From positions 117,423 through 181,422 of the forward strand of contig NZ_SLZF01000016.1 of assembly GCF_004341515.1 (NCBI RefSeq): a DNA stretch of 64,000 nucleotides, in the 5' to 3' direction. A program made the position numbers and the translations under genes. This document shows positions 36,824 through 45,247 of the stretch, piece by piece. Under the pieces are notes generated by a model. It saw only the letters and a program-made list of their open reading frames with translations. It had not been told where the DNA came from and searched no databases. The DNA comes from Allobosea sp. BK604. Lineage in GTDB: Bacteria > Pseudomonadota > Alphaproteobacteria > Rhizobiales > Beijerinckiaceae. Position 1 is the first letter of the stretch, and every line of letters begins with the position of its first letter.

Positions 36824-37134
36824 GCCATCTCCCCCCGCATGTTGTTCCGTCCCGCATCATTTTTCGCTGATCTCGCAGCCTTCCCATGACAGGCCGATGT
36901 CGGAAGGCAGGGATCCCGGAGCCGCCAGCGGCGAGACACCTCGATCCGGCCGGAGGATCAACCGGATTCGTGCGGCCGCAAAACAGATTCCACTTTTCGC
37001 GATCATGGTCTAAGCACGCCGCAGCGCCGGGGAGCTTTGCCGACCCCGACGATGTGACCAATCCGAACGGGCGCGGGACTGGCGTGCCGGAGCCTTGAGG
37101 TTCCAGCCGCCGGCGCGTCGAGGGAGCTTAAGCC
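36824..37134. other. Intergenic region upstream of glyA
   Basis: No gene is supported in these 311 bases between two divergent genes. A conserved serine hydroxymethyltransferase promoter and leader must be here, with AGGGAG just before the glyA start. I looked for a glycine or SAM-type riboswitch and saw no convincing one. Several GC-rich inverted words (around 36960-36990) have no clear role. Confidence 0.5.
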
Positions 37135-38436
37135 ATGAGCCGTGACGCAGCTGCCGAGAAGCACCTCTCCAACTCCTTCTTCAGCGCCTCGCTGGCCGAT
37201 GTCGACCCGGAGATCGCCCGCGCGATCGAGCTGGAGCTCGGCCGCCAGCGCGACGAGATCGAGCTGATCGCCTCCGAGAACATCGTCTCGCAGGCCGTGC
37301 TCGAGGCGCAGGGCTCGGTCATGACCAACAAATATGCCGAGGGCTATCCCGGCCGGCGCTATTATGGCGGCTGCCAGTTCGTCGACATCGCCGAGAAGCT
37401 GGCGATCGAGCGCGCCTGCCGCCTGTTCGATTGCCAGTTCGCCAATGTCCAGCCGAACTCGGGCAGCCAGGCCAACCAGGCCGTGTTCATGGCGCTGATG
37501 CAGCCGGGCGACACCTTCATGGGTCTCGACCTCGCCGCCGGCGGCCACCTGACCCATGGCGCCCCGGTCAACCAGTCCGGCAAGTGGTTCAAGGTCGTGC
37601 CTTACGGCGTCTGCGTCGTCGACCAGATCATCGATTACGAGGCGCTGGAGCGTCTCGCCGTCGAGAACAAGCCGAAGATCATCGTCGCCGGCGGCTCGGC
37701 CTATGCCCGCCACTGGGATTTCGCCCGCTTCCGCGAGATCGCCGACAAGGTCGGCGCCTATTTCATGGTCGACATCGCCCATTTCGCCGGGCTGGTCGCG
37801 GGCGGCGCCCATCCCTCGCCGTTCCCGCATGCCCATGTCGTCACCACCACCACGCACAAGACCCTGCGCGGCCCGCGCGGCGGCATGGTGCTGACCAATG
37901 ACGAGGCCATCGCCAAGAAGATCAACTCGGCCGTGTTCCCGGGCATCCAGGGCGGCCCGCTGATGCATGTCATCGCCGCCAAGGCGGTCTCCTTCCACGA
38001 GGCGCTGCAGCCGGAATTCAAGATCTACGCCCGCGCCGTGGTCGAGAACGCCAAGGCGCTCGCCGACACGCTGAAGAGCAAGGGCTTCGACCTCGTCACC
38101 GGCGGCACCGACAACCACCTGATGCTGGTCGACCTGCGCTCGAAGAAGCTGACCGGCAAGGCGGCCGAGGCCGCGCTCGGGCGCGCCCACATCACCTGCA
38201 ACAAGAACGGCATCCCCTTCGATCCGGAAAAGCCGATGACGACCTCCGGCATCCGCCTCGGCACCCCTGCGGCGACCTCGCGCGGCTTCGGCGTCGCCGA
38301 GTTCAAGCAGGTCGGCGAGCTGATCGCCGAGGTGCTCGACGGCCTCGCCGCCAATGGCGAGGAGGGGAACGCCGCGGTCGAGCAGGCGGTCAAGGCCAAG
38401 GCCCACGCACTGACCTCGCGCTTCCCGATCTATTGA
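37135..38436 (+). CDS. glyA: Serine hydroxymethyltransferase
   Basis: A 433-residue PLP enzyme that interconverts serine and glycine with tetrahydrofolate, supplying one-carbon units. Motifs: IELIASENIVS at 42-52, NKYAEGYPGRRYYGGC at 65-80, VDIAHFAGLVAGG at 212-224 and the PLP lysine Lys242 in VTTTTHKTLRGPRGG. IRLGTPAATSRGF lies in the C-terminal domain. Length and sequence are typical. Start ATG 37135 after AGGGAG. Not in an operon with the small genes that follow. Confidence 0.97.
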   Translation: MSRDAAAEKHLSNSFFSASLADVDPEIARAIELELGRQRDEIELIASENIVSQAVLEAQGSVMTNKYAEGYPGRRYYGGCQFVDIAEKLAIERACRLFDCQFANVQPNSGSQANQAVFMALMQPGDTFMGLDLAAGGHLTHGAPVNQSGKWFKVVPYGVCVVDQIIDYEALERLAVENKPKIIVAGGSAYARHWDFARFREIADKVGAYFMVDIAHFAGLVAGGAHPSPFPHAHVVTTTTHKTLRGPRGGMVLTNDEAIAKKINSAVFPGIQGGPLMHVIAAKAVSFHEALQPEFKIYARAVVENAKALADTLKSKGFDLVTGGTDNHLMLVDLRSKKLTGKAAEAALGRAHITCNKNGIPFDPEKPMTTSGIRLGTPAATSRGFGVAEFKQVGELIAEVLDGLAANGEEGNAAVEQAVKAKAHALTSRFPIY

Positions 38437-38506
38437 TCGGTCGCTCCGGTCCACGCCTTGAAGCTGTCGCCCTACGGGGTTACATACATGTCGACGGGAG
38501 GTCGAT

Positions 38507-38749
38507 ATGGGGCGTCACAGCGTGACCATGCGGGAGTTGCAGAAGATGTCGGCCGGCGCCATCCAGGCGCTGCCGCATCCGGTGCCGATCAAGAGCGGTA
38601 CCGCGACGGTCGGGTTGCTGGTGCCGGTCAAGAAGCCGGACACCGAGACGATCTCCGCAGCCTTGAAGCGAAGCGACGACTATCATGCCGCCTTGTCGCC
38701 GGACATGAAGCTTCGCCTCGAGCGTTTCCTGGGCGAACGTGACGAGTGA
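38507..38749 (+). CDS. Phd/YefM-like antitoxin
   Basis: An 80-residue protein beginning MGRHSVTMRELQKMSAGAIQALPHPVPIKSGTATVGLLVPV, the pattern of Phd/YefM antitoxins (a short helix, then a strand ending in G.pva.LvP). The rest (LKRSDDYHAALSPDMKLRLERFLGERDE) would be the toxin-binding helix. Its stop overlaps the start of the following PIN-domain gene, the usual organisation of a toxin-antitoxin operon. The assignment rests on pattern and context. Confidence 0.7.
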   Translation: MGRHSVTMRELQKMSAGAIQALPHPVPIKSGTATVGLLVPVKKPDTETISAALKRSDDYHAALSPDMKLRLERFLGERDE

Positions 38750-39216
38750 TGTGGCGCTCCAGGCCTTCGGAGGCCCTCATTGTCGACGCGAACGTCATTC
38801 TGAGCGCGGTTCTTGGCTTCAGGTCGAGACCGCTGCTCGAAAAGGTCAGCGCCCGCAGGGCTTTGATCACATCGGTCGATGTGTCCGACGAGGTGCGGCG
38901 CGTGCTTGTGCGACTTGATCCCGGCGCTCCGGTTCTTGGCGAGATCGCCGGCGCGATCCTCAATTCGATCGAGCTCGTCGAGGCCGTGAGATACGGTGAC
39001 AACATTGCGGGAGCCGAGAGCCGCCTTCGCAACGCCACGGCCTCCCGCAACGGCAGCACCGACGACGCCCATATCCTGGCGCTCGCCTGGACCTATGACG
39101 CCGATATCTGGTCGCATGATCGCGATTTCGCCGGCACCGGCTGGCCGTCATGGTCGAGCGCCAATCTCGCTGCGGCGCTGGCCGAAGAGGCCGGCGCCGA
39201 GACCCAACCGTCCTGA
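38749..39216 (+). CDS. PIN-domain toxin (VapC-like)
   Basis: A 155-residue putative ribonuclease. PIN residues are visible: Asp13 in IVDANVILSAVLG, a glutamate in DVSDEVRRVL, the STDDAHILALAW aspartates and WSHDRDF near the end. VapC-type toxins cut tRNA or rRNA when freed from antitoxin. The ATG overlaps the antitoxin stop by one base (tgATG); a GTG three bases earlier is also in frame. nrdR starts 12 bases downstream, so the toxin-antitoxin pair abuts a housekeeping operon. Confidence 0.8.
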   Translation: MWRSRPSEALIVDANVILSAVLGFRSRPLLEKVSARRALITSVDVSDEVRRVLVRLDPGAPVLGEIAGAILNSIELVEAVRYGDNIAGAESRLRNATASRNGSTDDAHILALAWTYDADIWSHDRDFAGTGWPSWSSANLAAALAEEAGAETQPS

Positions 39217-39228
39217 GAGGCCGCCCCG

Positions 39229-39726
39229 ATGCGCTGTCCCTATTGCGGCTCCCTCGATACGCAGGTGAAGGATTCCCGGCCGACGGACGATCACGCCTCG
39301 ATCCGCCGGCGCCGCGTCTGCCCGGATTGCGGCGGCCGCTTCACCACCTTCGAGCGCGTGCAGCTGCGCGAGCTGACCGTGGTCAAGCGCTCGGGCCGGC
39401 GCACCGCCTTCGACCGCGACAAGCTGCAGACCTCGATCGAGGTCGCGCTGCGCAAGCGCCCGGTCGCGCCCGAGCGCGTCGAGCGCATGGTCAACGGCAT
39501 CGTGCGCCAGCTCGAAAGCGCGGGAGAGGGCGAGGTCTCCAGCTCGACCATCGGCGAATTGGTGATGGAAGGGCTGAAATCGCTCGACGACGTCGCCTAT
39601 GTCCGATTCGCCTCGGTCTACAAGAACTTCCGCGAAGCCCGTGATTTCGAAGAGCTTTTGGGCCAGCTCAGCGCCGACGAGATCGAAGCCGCGACAGCCC
39701 CGCCGCCCGCCCGTCACGATGACTGA
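39229..39726 (+). CDS. nrdR: Transcriptional repressor NrdR
   Basis: A 165-residue regulator of ribonucleotide reductase genes. The zinc ribbon is formed by Cys3, Cys6, Cys31 and Cys34 (CPYCGS..CPDCGG), followed by an ATP-cone domain (VVKRSGRRTAFDRDKL..VRFASVYKNF) that senses ATP/dATP. This gene commonly precedes ribD in alphaproteobacteria. Its last bases overlap the ribD start by 8. Confidence 0.96.
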   Translation: MRCPYCGSLDTQVKDSRPTDDHASIRRRRVCPDCGGRFTTFERVQLRELTVVKRSGRRTAFDRDKLQTSIEVALRKRPVAPERVERMVNGIVRQLESAGEGEVSSSTIGELVMEGLKSLDDVAYVRFASVYKNFREARDFEELLGQLSADEIEAATAPPPARHDD

Positions 39727-40849
39727 CCAGGGCGCGCTCGATCGCGCCTTCATGCGCCAGGCGCTGGATTATGGCGCGCGCGGCCAGGGCACGACCTGGC
39801 CGAACCCTTGCGTCGGCGCCATCGTCACGCAGGACACGGCCGATGGTCCGGTCGTCGTCGCACGCGGCCATACCCAGCCCGGCGGGCGCCCGCATGGCGA
39901 GGCCCATGCCTTCGACCGGGCCGGCGATGCCGCGATCGGCGGCACGCTCTATGTCACGCTCGAGCCCTGCTCGCATCGCACCGTCCGCGCCGCCACCCCT
40001 TGCGTCGAGCGCACCATCCTCGCCGGCGTCCGGCGCGTGGTCTGCGCCATGGCCGACCCCAATCCGCTCTTTCGCGGGCTCGGCTTCGCCTTGCTGCGCA
40101 CGGCCGGCATCAGCGTCACCACCGGCGTGCTCGAGCAGGAGGCGCAGCGGGCCCATCGCGGCCATGTCCTGCGGGTCACGCAGGGGCGGCCGATGGTGAC
40201 CTTCAAGGTCGCCCGCACCGCCGACGGCTATGCCGGCACGGCGCAGCGCAAGCCGATCGCCGTTTCATGCCCGGCCGCGAGCGCCTGGGTCCATCTCCAG
40301 CGCGCCCATCACGATGCGATCATGCTCGGCATCGGCTCGGTGCTCGCCGACGATCCGATGCTGACCGTGCGGCTGCCCGGCATGGCCCAGCGCTCGCCGA
40401 TCCGCGTCATCCTCGATTCGCACCTGCGCCTGCCGCTCGAGTCCAGGCTGGTCCGCACGGTCGGCGAGGTTCCGGTCTGGGTCATCGCCGCCGAGACCGC
40501 CCCGGTCGCGGCCGAGCAGGCGCTGGTCGCGGCCGGCGTCGAGGTCATGCGCGTCTCGGCCGGGCCGGACGGCCATCTCGACCTTCGGGAGGCGCTGAGC
40601 CTGCTCGGCACCCGCGGCATCACCCGCGTCTTCTCCGAGGGCGGGCCGACCATCGGCGAGAAGCTGGCGCTGGCGGGCCTTGCCGACGAGGTCATCGTCT
40701 CGACCTCGCCGAAGCCGCTGGGTGAGCCGGGTATCGTCGCCGTGCGTCCGGCCCTTGCGGAAATGCTGGGTGAACCCGACCTGTACCGGCTTGCGGAGAC
40801 CGGGCTGATCAGCCACGACCGTTTCGAGCGCTATGAGAGGATCGCCTGA
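39719..40849 (+). CDS. ribD: Bifunctional riboflavin biosynthesis protein RibD
   Basis: A 376-residue deaminase-reductase of riboflavin synthesis. The N-terminal deaminase has the zinc site in GGRPHGEAHAF and LEPCSHRTVRAATPC, and the C-terminal reductase has MLGIGSVLADDPMLTVRLPG and FSEGGPTIGEKL. Two small deviations: the usual HAE is HGE, and ten rather than eight residues separate the two zinc cysteines. Zinc ligands and catalytic glutamate remain. The ATG at 39719 overlaps nrdR; an upstream extension is only nrdR read in another frame. Confidence 0.94.
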   Translation: MTDQGALDRAFMRQALDYGARGQGTTWPNPCVGAIVTQDTADGPVVVARGHTQPGGRPHGEAHAFDRAGDAAIGGTLYVTLEPCSHRTVRAATPCVERTILAGVRRVVCAMADPNPLFRGLGFALLRTAGISVTTGVLEQEAQRAHRGHVLRVTQGRPMVTFKVARTADGYAGTAQRKPIAVSCPAASAWVHLQRAHHDAIMLGIGSVLADDPMLTVRLPGMAQRSPIRVILDSHLRLPLESRLVRTVGEVPVWVIAAETAPVAAEQALVAAGVEVMRVSAGPDGHLDLREALSLLGTRGITRVFSEGGPTIGEKLALAGLADEVIVSTSPKPLGEPGIVAVRPALAEMLGEPDLYRLAETGLISHDRFERYERIA

Positions 40850-41496
40850 TGTTCACCGGCATCGTCACCGCCATCGGCACGGTCGTGGAGGCGCAGAGCA
40901 AGGGCCCGAGCCTGAAGCGCCTCGCCATCGCCTGTCCCTATGAGGCCGCCGGCATCGAGATCGGCGCCTCCATCGCCTGCGCCGGCGTCTGCCTGACCGT
41001 GACGGCGCTGCGCGAGCGCGAGGATGGCGAGCCAGGCTGCACCTTCCAGGTCGAGGCTGCGGCCGAGACCCTGTCGAAGACGATGGTCGGCGCCTGGGCG
41101 CCGGGCACGCGGGTCAATCTCGAGCGCTCGCTCAAGATGGGCGACGAGCTCGGCGGCCATCTCGTCACCGGCCATGTCGACGGGGTCGGCACCATCCTGA
41201 AGATCGATCAGATCGCGCCCGATCCGGACGAGCCCTGGGGCGCGACCGCGCGTTTCCATATCCGCGCGCCGCAGGGGCTGCCGCGCTTTATCGCCGCCAA
41301 GGGCTCGATCTGCCTCGACGGCACCTCGCTGACGGTCAACACGGTCGAGGACGACGTCTTCACCGTGCTGCTGATCCCGCATTCCTTCAGCGTCACCACC
41401 TGGGGCGAGCGCAAGGCCGGGGACCCCGTCCATGTCGAGGTCGATCTGATGGCACGGTATGCCGCGCGGCTTGCGGAGGCGCGCCCGGGCGGGTAA
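40849..41496 (+). CDS. ribE: Riboflavin synthase alpha chain
   Basis: A 215-residue enzyme that dismutates two lumazine molecules to riboflavin. It begins MFTGIVTAIGTV and has the internal duplication typical of the family: ACAGVCLTVTAL and GHLVTGHVDGVGTI in the first half, CLDGTSLTVNTVEDDVF and PHSFSVTTW in the second. The ATG overlaps the ribD stop by one base (tgATG), so translation is coupled. Confidence 0.96.
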   Translation: MFTGIVTAIGTVVEAQSKGPSLKRLAIACPYEAAGIEIGASIACAGVCLTVTALREREDGEPGCTFQVEAAAETLSKTMVGAWAPGTRVNLERSLKMGDELGGHLVTGHVDGVGTILKIDQIAPDPDEPWGATARFHIRAPQGLPRFIAAKGSICLDGTSLTVNTVEDDVFTVLLIPHSFSVTTWGERKAGDPVHVEVDLMARYAARLAEARPGG

Positions 41497-41530
41497 CCAG
41501 CGCCCTTGACATCCAGCAAGGATAAGAACC

Positions 41531-42040
41531 ATGGCCGGACCCCGGCAGATCTCGGCCGATAAGGCCGCAACTCCCGCCGTCGCGCTCGACGGCGCCCGCG
41601 TTCTCGTGGTCGAGGCGCGCTTCTACGACAAGCTTGCCGACGAGCTGCTCGAAGGCGCGCTCGCCGTGCTCGACAAGGCCGAATGCCGCGTCGATGTCGT
41701 CACCGTGCCCGGCGCGCTCGAAATCCCCGCGGCCATCGTCATCGGCCTGCGCAATGCCGACGAGAATGTCGACCCCTATGAGGCGGTCGTCGCGCTCGGC
41801 ACCGTCATTCGCGGCGAGACCGGCCATTACGACATCGTCGCCGGCGAGAGCTCGCGGGCGCTGATGGATCTCTCCGTCGCCTTTGCCATGCCGCTCGGCA
41901 ACGGCATCCTCACCGTCGAGAACGAGGCGCAGGCCTGGGCCCGCGCCAACCGCTCCGAGATGGACAAGGGCGGCGGCGCGGCCGAGGCGGCGCTCGCCGT
42001 GCTGCGCTACAAGCGCTCGCTCGCGGATAAATCCTCATGA
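41531..42040 (+). CDS. ribH: 6,7-dimethyl-8-ribityllumazine synthase
   Basis: A 169-residue lumazine synthase. Motifs include VEARFYDKLADELLEGA, VTVPGALEIPAAI, the ALGTVIRGETGHYDIVAGESSRALMDLSV active-site region (catalytic histidine in GHYD) and PLGNGILTVENEAQA. It condenses the ribitylamino-uracil with dihydroxybutanone phosphate. Thirty-four bases separate it from ribE, and its stop overlaps the nusB start (ATGA). Confidence 0.96.
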   Translation: MAGPRQISADKAATPAVALDGARVLVVEARFYDKLADELLEGALAVLDKAECRVDVVTVPGALEIPAAIVIGLRNADENVDPYEAVVALGTVIRGETGHYDIVAGESSRALMDLSVAFAMPLGNGILTVENEAQAWARANRSEMDKGGGAAEAALAVLRYKRSLADKSS

Positions 42041-42504
42041 GCCGGGCTGAAATGCGCCGCGGCGCGCGGCTCTCGGTCGTGCAGGCGCTGTACGAGATGG
42101 AGATCGGCGGCCGTGGCGTCATCGAGGCCATGGCCGAGTTCGAGGCCTTCTGGATCGGCAAGGAGGTCGAGGATGTCGAGCTGCCCAAGGCCGAGATCGC
42201 CTTTTTCCGCGACCTGCTCAGCGGCGTCGTGCGCGAGCAGCGCCTGATCGACCGCTCGGTCGACGAGGTCCTCGCCGCCGGCTGGCCGCTGAAGCGCGTC
42301 GAGGCCGTGGTCCGCGCCATCCTGCGCGGCGGCGCCTATGAGCTCGCCTTCCGCAAGGACGTGCCGGCCCGCGCCGTCATCTCCGAATATGTCGCCGTCG
42401 CCCGCGCCTTCTACGAGGGCGAGGAGATCGGCATGGTCAACGCCGTGCTCGACAAGCTCGCCCGCGAGTTCCGCTCCGACGAATTCGACGCGCCGGCGGC
42501 GTAG
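42037..42504 (+). CDS. nusB: Transcription antitermination factor NusB
   Basis: A 155-residue all-helical protein: RRGARLSVVQALYEMEIGG at the N-terminus, and ILRGGAYELAFRKDVPARAVISEYVAVARAFYEGEEIGMVNAVLDKLARE, the family C-terminal core. It acts with NusE in antitermination of rRNA operons. The ribH-nusB overlap is the standard alphaproteobacterial arrangement. Confidence 0.96.
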   Translation: MSRAEMRRGARLSVVQALYEMEIGGRGVIEAMAEFEAFWIGKEVEDVELPKAEIAFFRDLLSGVVREQRLIDRSVDEVLAAGWPLKRVEAVVRAILRGGAYELAFRKDVPARAVISEYVAVARAFYEGEEIGMVNAVLDKLAREFRSDEFDAPAA

Positions 42505-42505
42505 C

Positions 42506-42551
42506 GCATCGGCCCGAAACGTGGATCGCGGTTTTCGGGACATGCCGATGC
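42506..42551 (+). repeat. Palindromic repeat, family A
   Basis: A 46-base unit with complementary ends gcatcggc and gccgatgc around a gaaacgtgg core. The same family recurs at 54929-54974, 54992-55037, 55395-55440 and, inverted, at 63264-63308. It follows the nusB stop directly. Confidence 0.85.
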
Positions 42552-42580
42552 GAGGACGTGGTCCAGGCTGGAGATTTCCC

Positions 42581-42702
42581 GTCATTGCGAGCACCCGGGT
42601 CTTGCCTTTGGCAAGCCCGAGTACAGGCTCCGCGAAGCAATCCAGGGCGGCAGAGCTTTACGTCCCCCTGGATTGCTTCGTCGCTGCGCTCCTCGCAATG
42701 AC
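42581..42702. repeat. Long inverted repeat, family C
   Basis: gtcattgcga (42581-42590) pairs with tcgcaatgac (42693-42702), and gaagcaatccaggg (about 42634-42647) pairs with ccctggattgcttc further in, forming a long imperfect cruciform between nusB and thiL. Related single arms occur at 59644-59664 and 63908-63942. Confidence 0.85.
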
Positions 42703-42743
42703 GTCGGGTTCGTGTGAGTCCAGTGCCTCTGCGGGAAGAAAAC

Positions 42744-43742
42744 GTGAGCGATAAAGCCCAGCGCCCCGGCGAGTTCGAGCTGATCGCCCGCTATTTTGTC
42801 CCGATCGCCGGAGCGGCGGGCCTCGGCCTCGTCGACGATGCCGGGCTGCTGCGGCCGGGCCGCGGCTACGAGATCGTCGTCACCGCCGATGCGCTCGTCG
42901 CCGGCGTGCATTTCTTCGCCGACGACCCGCCGGCCTCGATCGCGCGCAAGGCGCTCGCCGTGAACCTCTCCGATCTCGCCGCCAAGGGCGCCAGGCCCGA
43001 TGGCTTCGTGCTGACGCTGGCGCTGCCGAAGGGCTGGACCGAGGATTGGCTCGCCGGCTTCGCTGGGGGGTTGAAGGCGATGGCGCAGGAGGGCGGCTGC
43101 CCGCTCATCGGCGGCGACACCGTCTCGACGCCCGGCCCGCTGACCATCTCGATCACCGCCTTCGGCAGCGTTCCGGCCGGGCGCATGGTGCTGCGCTCGG
43201 GCGCCAGGCCCGGCGATCTCCTGCTCGTCTCCGGCACGATCGGCGATGGCGCGCTCGGCCTCAAGGTGCATGGCCCGGACCAGCCGGGCTGGGTCGCCGG
43301 GCTCACTGGGGAGCAGCGCGCGCATCTCGCCGATCGCTATCTCCATCCGCGTCCGCGGCTCGCCCTGTCGCCGGCGCTGCAGCTCCATGCCTCCGCTGCG
43401 ATGGACGTCTCGGACGGGCTGGTCGGCGATCTCGCCAAGCTGCTCGCCGCCTCCGGAATCGGCGCCGAGATCGATCTCGATGCCGTGCCGCTCTCCGCTG
43501 CGGCCCGCGCCGCGGTCATGGCCGATCCCGCATTGGCGGAACTGGCCTGGACGGGCGGAGACGATTACGAAATTCTCCTCACGGCCTCTGAGGGAGAATA
43601 TCCTGCTCTGGCCGCGGCGGCGGAGACAGCCGGCATCGCGCTTGCGCGCATCGGCCGGGTCACCTCCACTGCCGGTGCGATGCGTTTCTACGAGCAGGGC
43701 AGGGAGCGCGCCTTCACGCGAGGGTCCTTCGCCCATTTTTGA
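42744..43742 (+). CDS. thiL: Thiamine-phosphate kinase
   Basis: A 332-residue enzyme that phosphorylates thiamine phosphate to thiamine diphosphate. It has GEFELIARYF, GLVDDAGLL, VTADALVAGVHFFADDPP, KALAVNLSDLAAKGA, LIGGDTVSTPGPLTISITAFG and AMDVSDGLVGDLAKLL, the AIRS-related nucleotide-binding pattern. The GTG at 42744 is preferred (GGGAAG upstream) over the GTG at 42714. It follows nusB after the repeat-filled gap, as is common in this order. Confidence 0.94.
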   Translation: MSDKAQRPGEFELIARYFVPIAGAAGLGLVDDAGLLRPGRGYEIVVTADALVAGVHFFADDPPASIARKALAVNLSDLAAKGARPDGFVLTLALPKGWTEDWLAGFAGGLKAMAQEGGCPLIGGDTVSTPGPLTISITAFGSVPAGRMVLRSGARPGDLLLVSGTIGDGALGLKVHGPDQPGWVAGLTGEQRAHLADRYLHPRPRLALSPALQLHASAAMDVSDGLVGDLAKLLAASGIGAEIDLDAVPLSAAARAAVMADPALAELAWTGGDDYEILLTASEGEYPALAAAAETAGIALARIGRVTSTAGAMRFYEQGRERAFTRGSFAHF

Positions 43743-43783
43743 AGGCGGCGGATGCTGCCGGGTGACGAGCGGCGGCTTCTGCG

Positions 43784-44995
43784 ATGAACCAGCATGTTCC
43801 GGTGACCGAGGGCGACGTGATCGCCAGGCGCAATGCGCTCGTCCTCGCCTGCGCCCAGGCGCTGGGCGGCGCGAGCCCGGCCATCGTCATCTCGCTCGGC
43901 GGCATCGTCGGCTCCCAGCTCGTCGCCGACAAGACCTTCGCCACCGTCCCGGTCAGCCTGATGCAGCTCGGCCTCGCCACCGGCGTCATCCCCGCGGCGA
44001 TGCTGATGCGCAGGTTCGGCCGCCGCAGCGGCTATCTCATCGGTGCGCTGATCGGCGCCGTCGCCGCCAGCATCGCTGCAGCGGGCGCCGGCGGGCGGAT
44101 GTTCTGGCTGTTCTGCCTCGGCACCTTCATGTGCGGGCTCTATGGCTCCTTCGTGCAGAGCTACCGCTTCGCCGCCGCCGATACCGCGAGCGAGGCCTTC
44201 AAGCCGCGCGCCATCTCCTGGGTCATGTTCGGTGGCCTCGCCGCCGGGATCATCGGCCCGCAATCGGTCTTCTGGACGCGTGACCTGACGCCGGCCGCCC
44301 CCTTCGCCGCGAGCTTCCTGGCGCAGGGCTGCCTGGCGCTGCTGGCCATTGCCGTCGTGTCCCGGCTGCGCCCGCCGCCGGTGACGGCGGTGAAACAGGC
44401 CGGCGGCCGGCCGCTCGGTGAGATCATGCGCCAGCCCAAATTCATCGCCTCGGTCACGGCTGCGCTCGTCGCCTATGGCCTGATGAGCTTCGTCATGACG
44501 GCGGCGCCGCTCGCCATGGTCGGCTGCGGCCATTCGATCGGCGAGGCCGCGCTCGGCATCCAGTGGCATGTGCTCGCCATGTTCGGCCCGAGCTTCTTCA
44601 CCGGCAAGCTGATCGCCCGCTTCGGCAAGGAAAAGGTCACGGCAGCCGGGCTTTGCCTGACCGCGCTCGCGGCCATTGTCGGCCTGCACGGGCTCAGCGT
44701 CGCGCATTTCTGGCTGGCGCTGATCCTGCTCGGCCTCGGCTGGAATTTCGGCTTCATCGGCGCGACCGCGCTGGTGACCGACTGCTATCGCCCGGAGGAG
44801 CGCGTCAAGGTCCAGGCGGCGAACGATTTCCTCGTCTTCGGCTCGGTCGCCATCGCCTCCTTCTCGGCCGGCGGCCTGCTCAATGCCGGCGGCTGGGACA
44901 GCGTCAACTGGCTGGTCTTCCCGCCGGTGGCGATCGCGCTCGTGCTCGTGGCCTGGCAAGGCCTGCAGAAGCGGGCGGCGCCGGCGGCGCTCTGA
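43784..44995 (+). CDS. MFS transporter
   Basis: A 403-residue, 12-helix major facilitator: ALVLACAQALGGASPAIVISLGG in helix 1, MLMRRFGRRSGYLIGALIG (motif A, about residues 72-90), FVQSYRFAAADTASEAFKPRAISWVMFGGLAAGIIGPQ in the middle and GLGWNFGFIGATALVTDCYRPEERVKVQAANDFLVF later. Substrate is unknown. It begins 41 bases after thiL and may be read from the same transcript. A GC-rich hairpin at 45028-45046 without T run may end it. Confidence 0.88.
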   Translation: MNQHVPVTEGDVIARRNALVLACAQALGGASPAIVISLGGIVGSQLVADKTFATVPVSLMQLGLATGVIPAAMLMRRFGRRSGYLIGALIGAVAASIAAAGAGGRMFWLFCLGTFMCGLYGSFVQSYRFAAADTASEAFKPRAISWVMFGGLAAGIIGPQSVFWTRDLTPAAPFAASFLAQGCLALLAIAVVSRLRPPPVTAVKQAGGRPLGEIMRQPKFIASVTAALVAYGLMSFVMTAAPLAMVGCGHSIGEAALGIQWHVLAMFGPSFFTGKLIARFGKEKVTAAGLCLTALAAIVGLHGLSVAHFWLALILLGLGWNFGFIGATALVTDCYRPEERVKVQAANDFLVFGSVAIASFSAGGLLNAGGWDSVNWLVFPPVAIALVLVAWQGLQKRAAPAAL

Positions 44996-45247
44996 CGGGT
45001 CAGTCACGCCCGACCCGGTCCTTCCGCGCCGGCGCGTAGCGCCGGCTAGGCATGCCCTGACATTCCCGCGGATTTGTCAGCCAGCCCGTTTGCGTTCCGG
45101 CGAAATCTTGTCAACACTGTGGGTCGACTCTGGCGATCCGTATACCGGGTGCGATCTTCCCCGCCCGTCTCCGCATCAATGGCGTTCAATAACTAAAGGT
45201 TCGCGACAACGTTCGCGTGGGAAGAAACCTCGAGGTCAGGAGCACCG

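Noticed and set aside
36824..37134. A glycine or SAM riboswitch in front of glyA
   Set aside because: I could not find the conserved core of any known class; a covariance-model search would be needed to be certain.
39100..42505. FMN riboswitch for the riboflavin operon
   Set aside because: The rib genes are embedded and overlapping with nrdR, leaving no leader of suitable length, and no FMN motif was seen.
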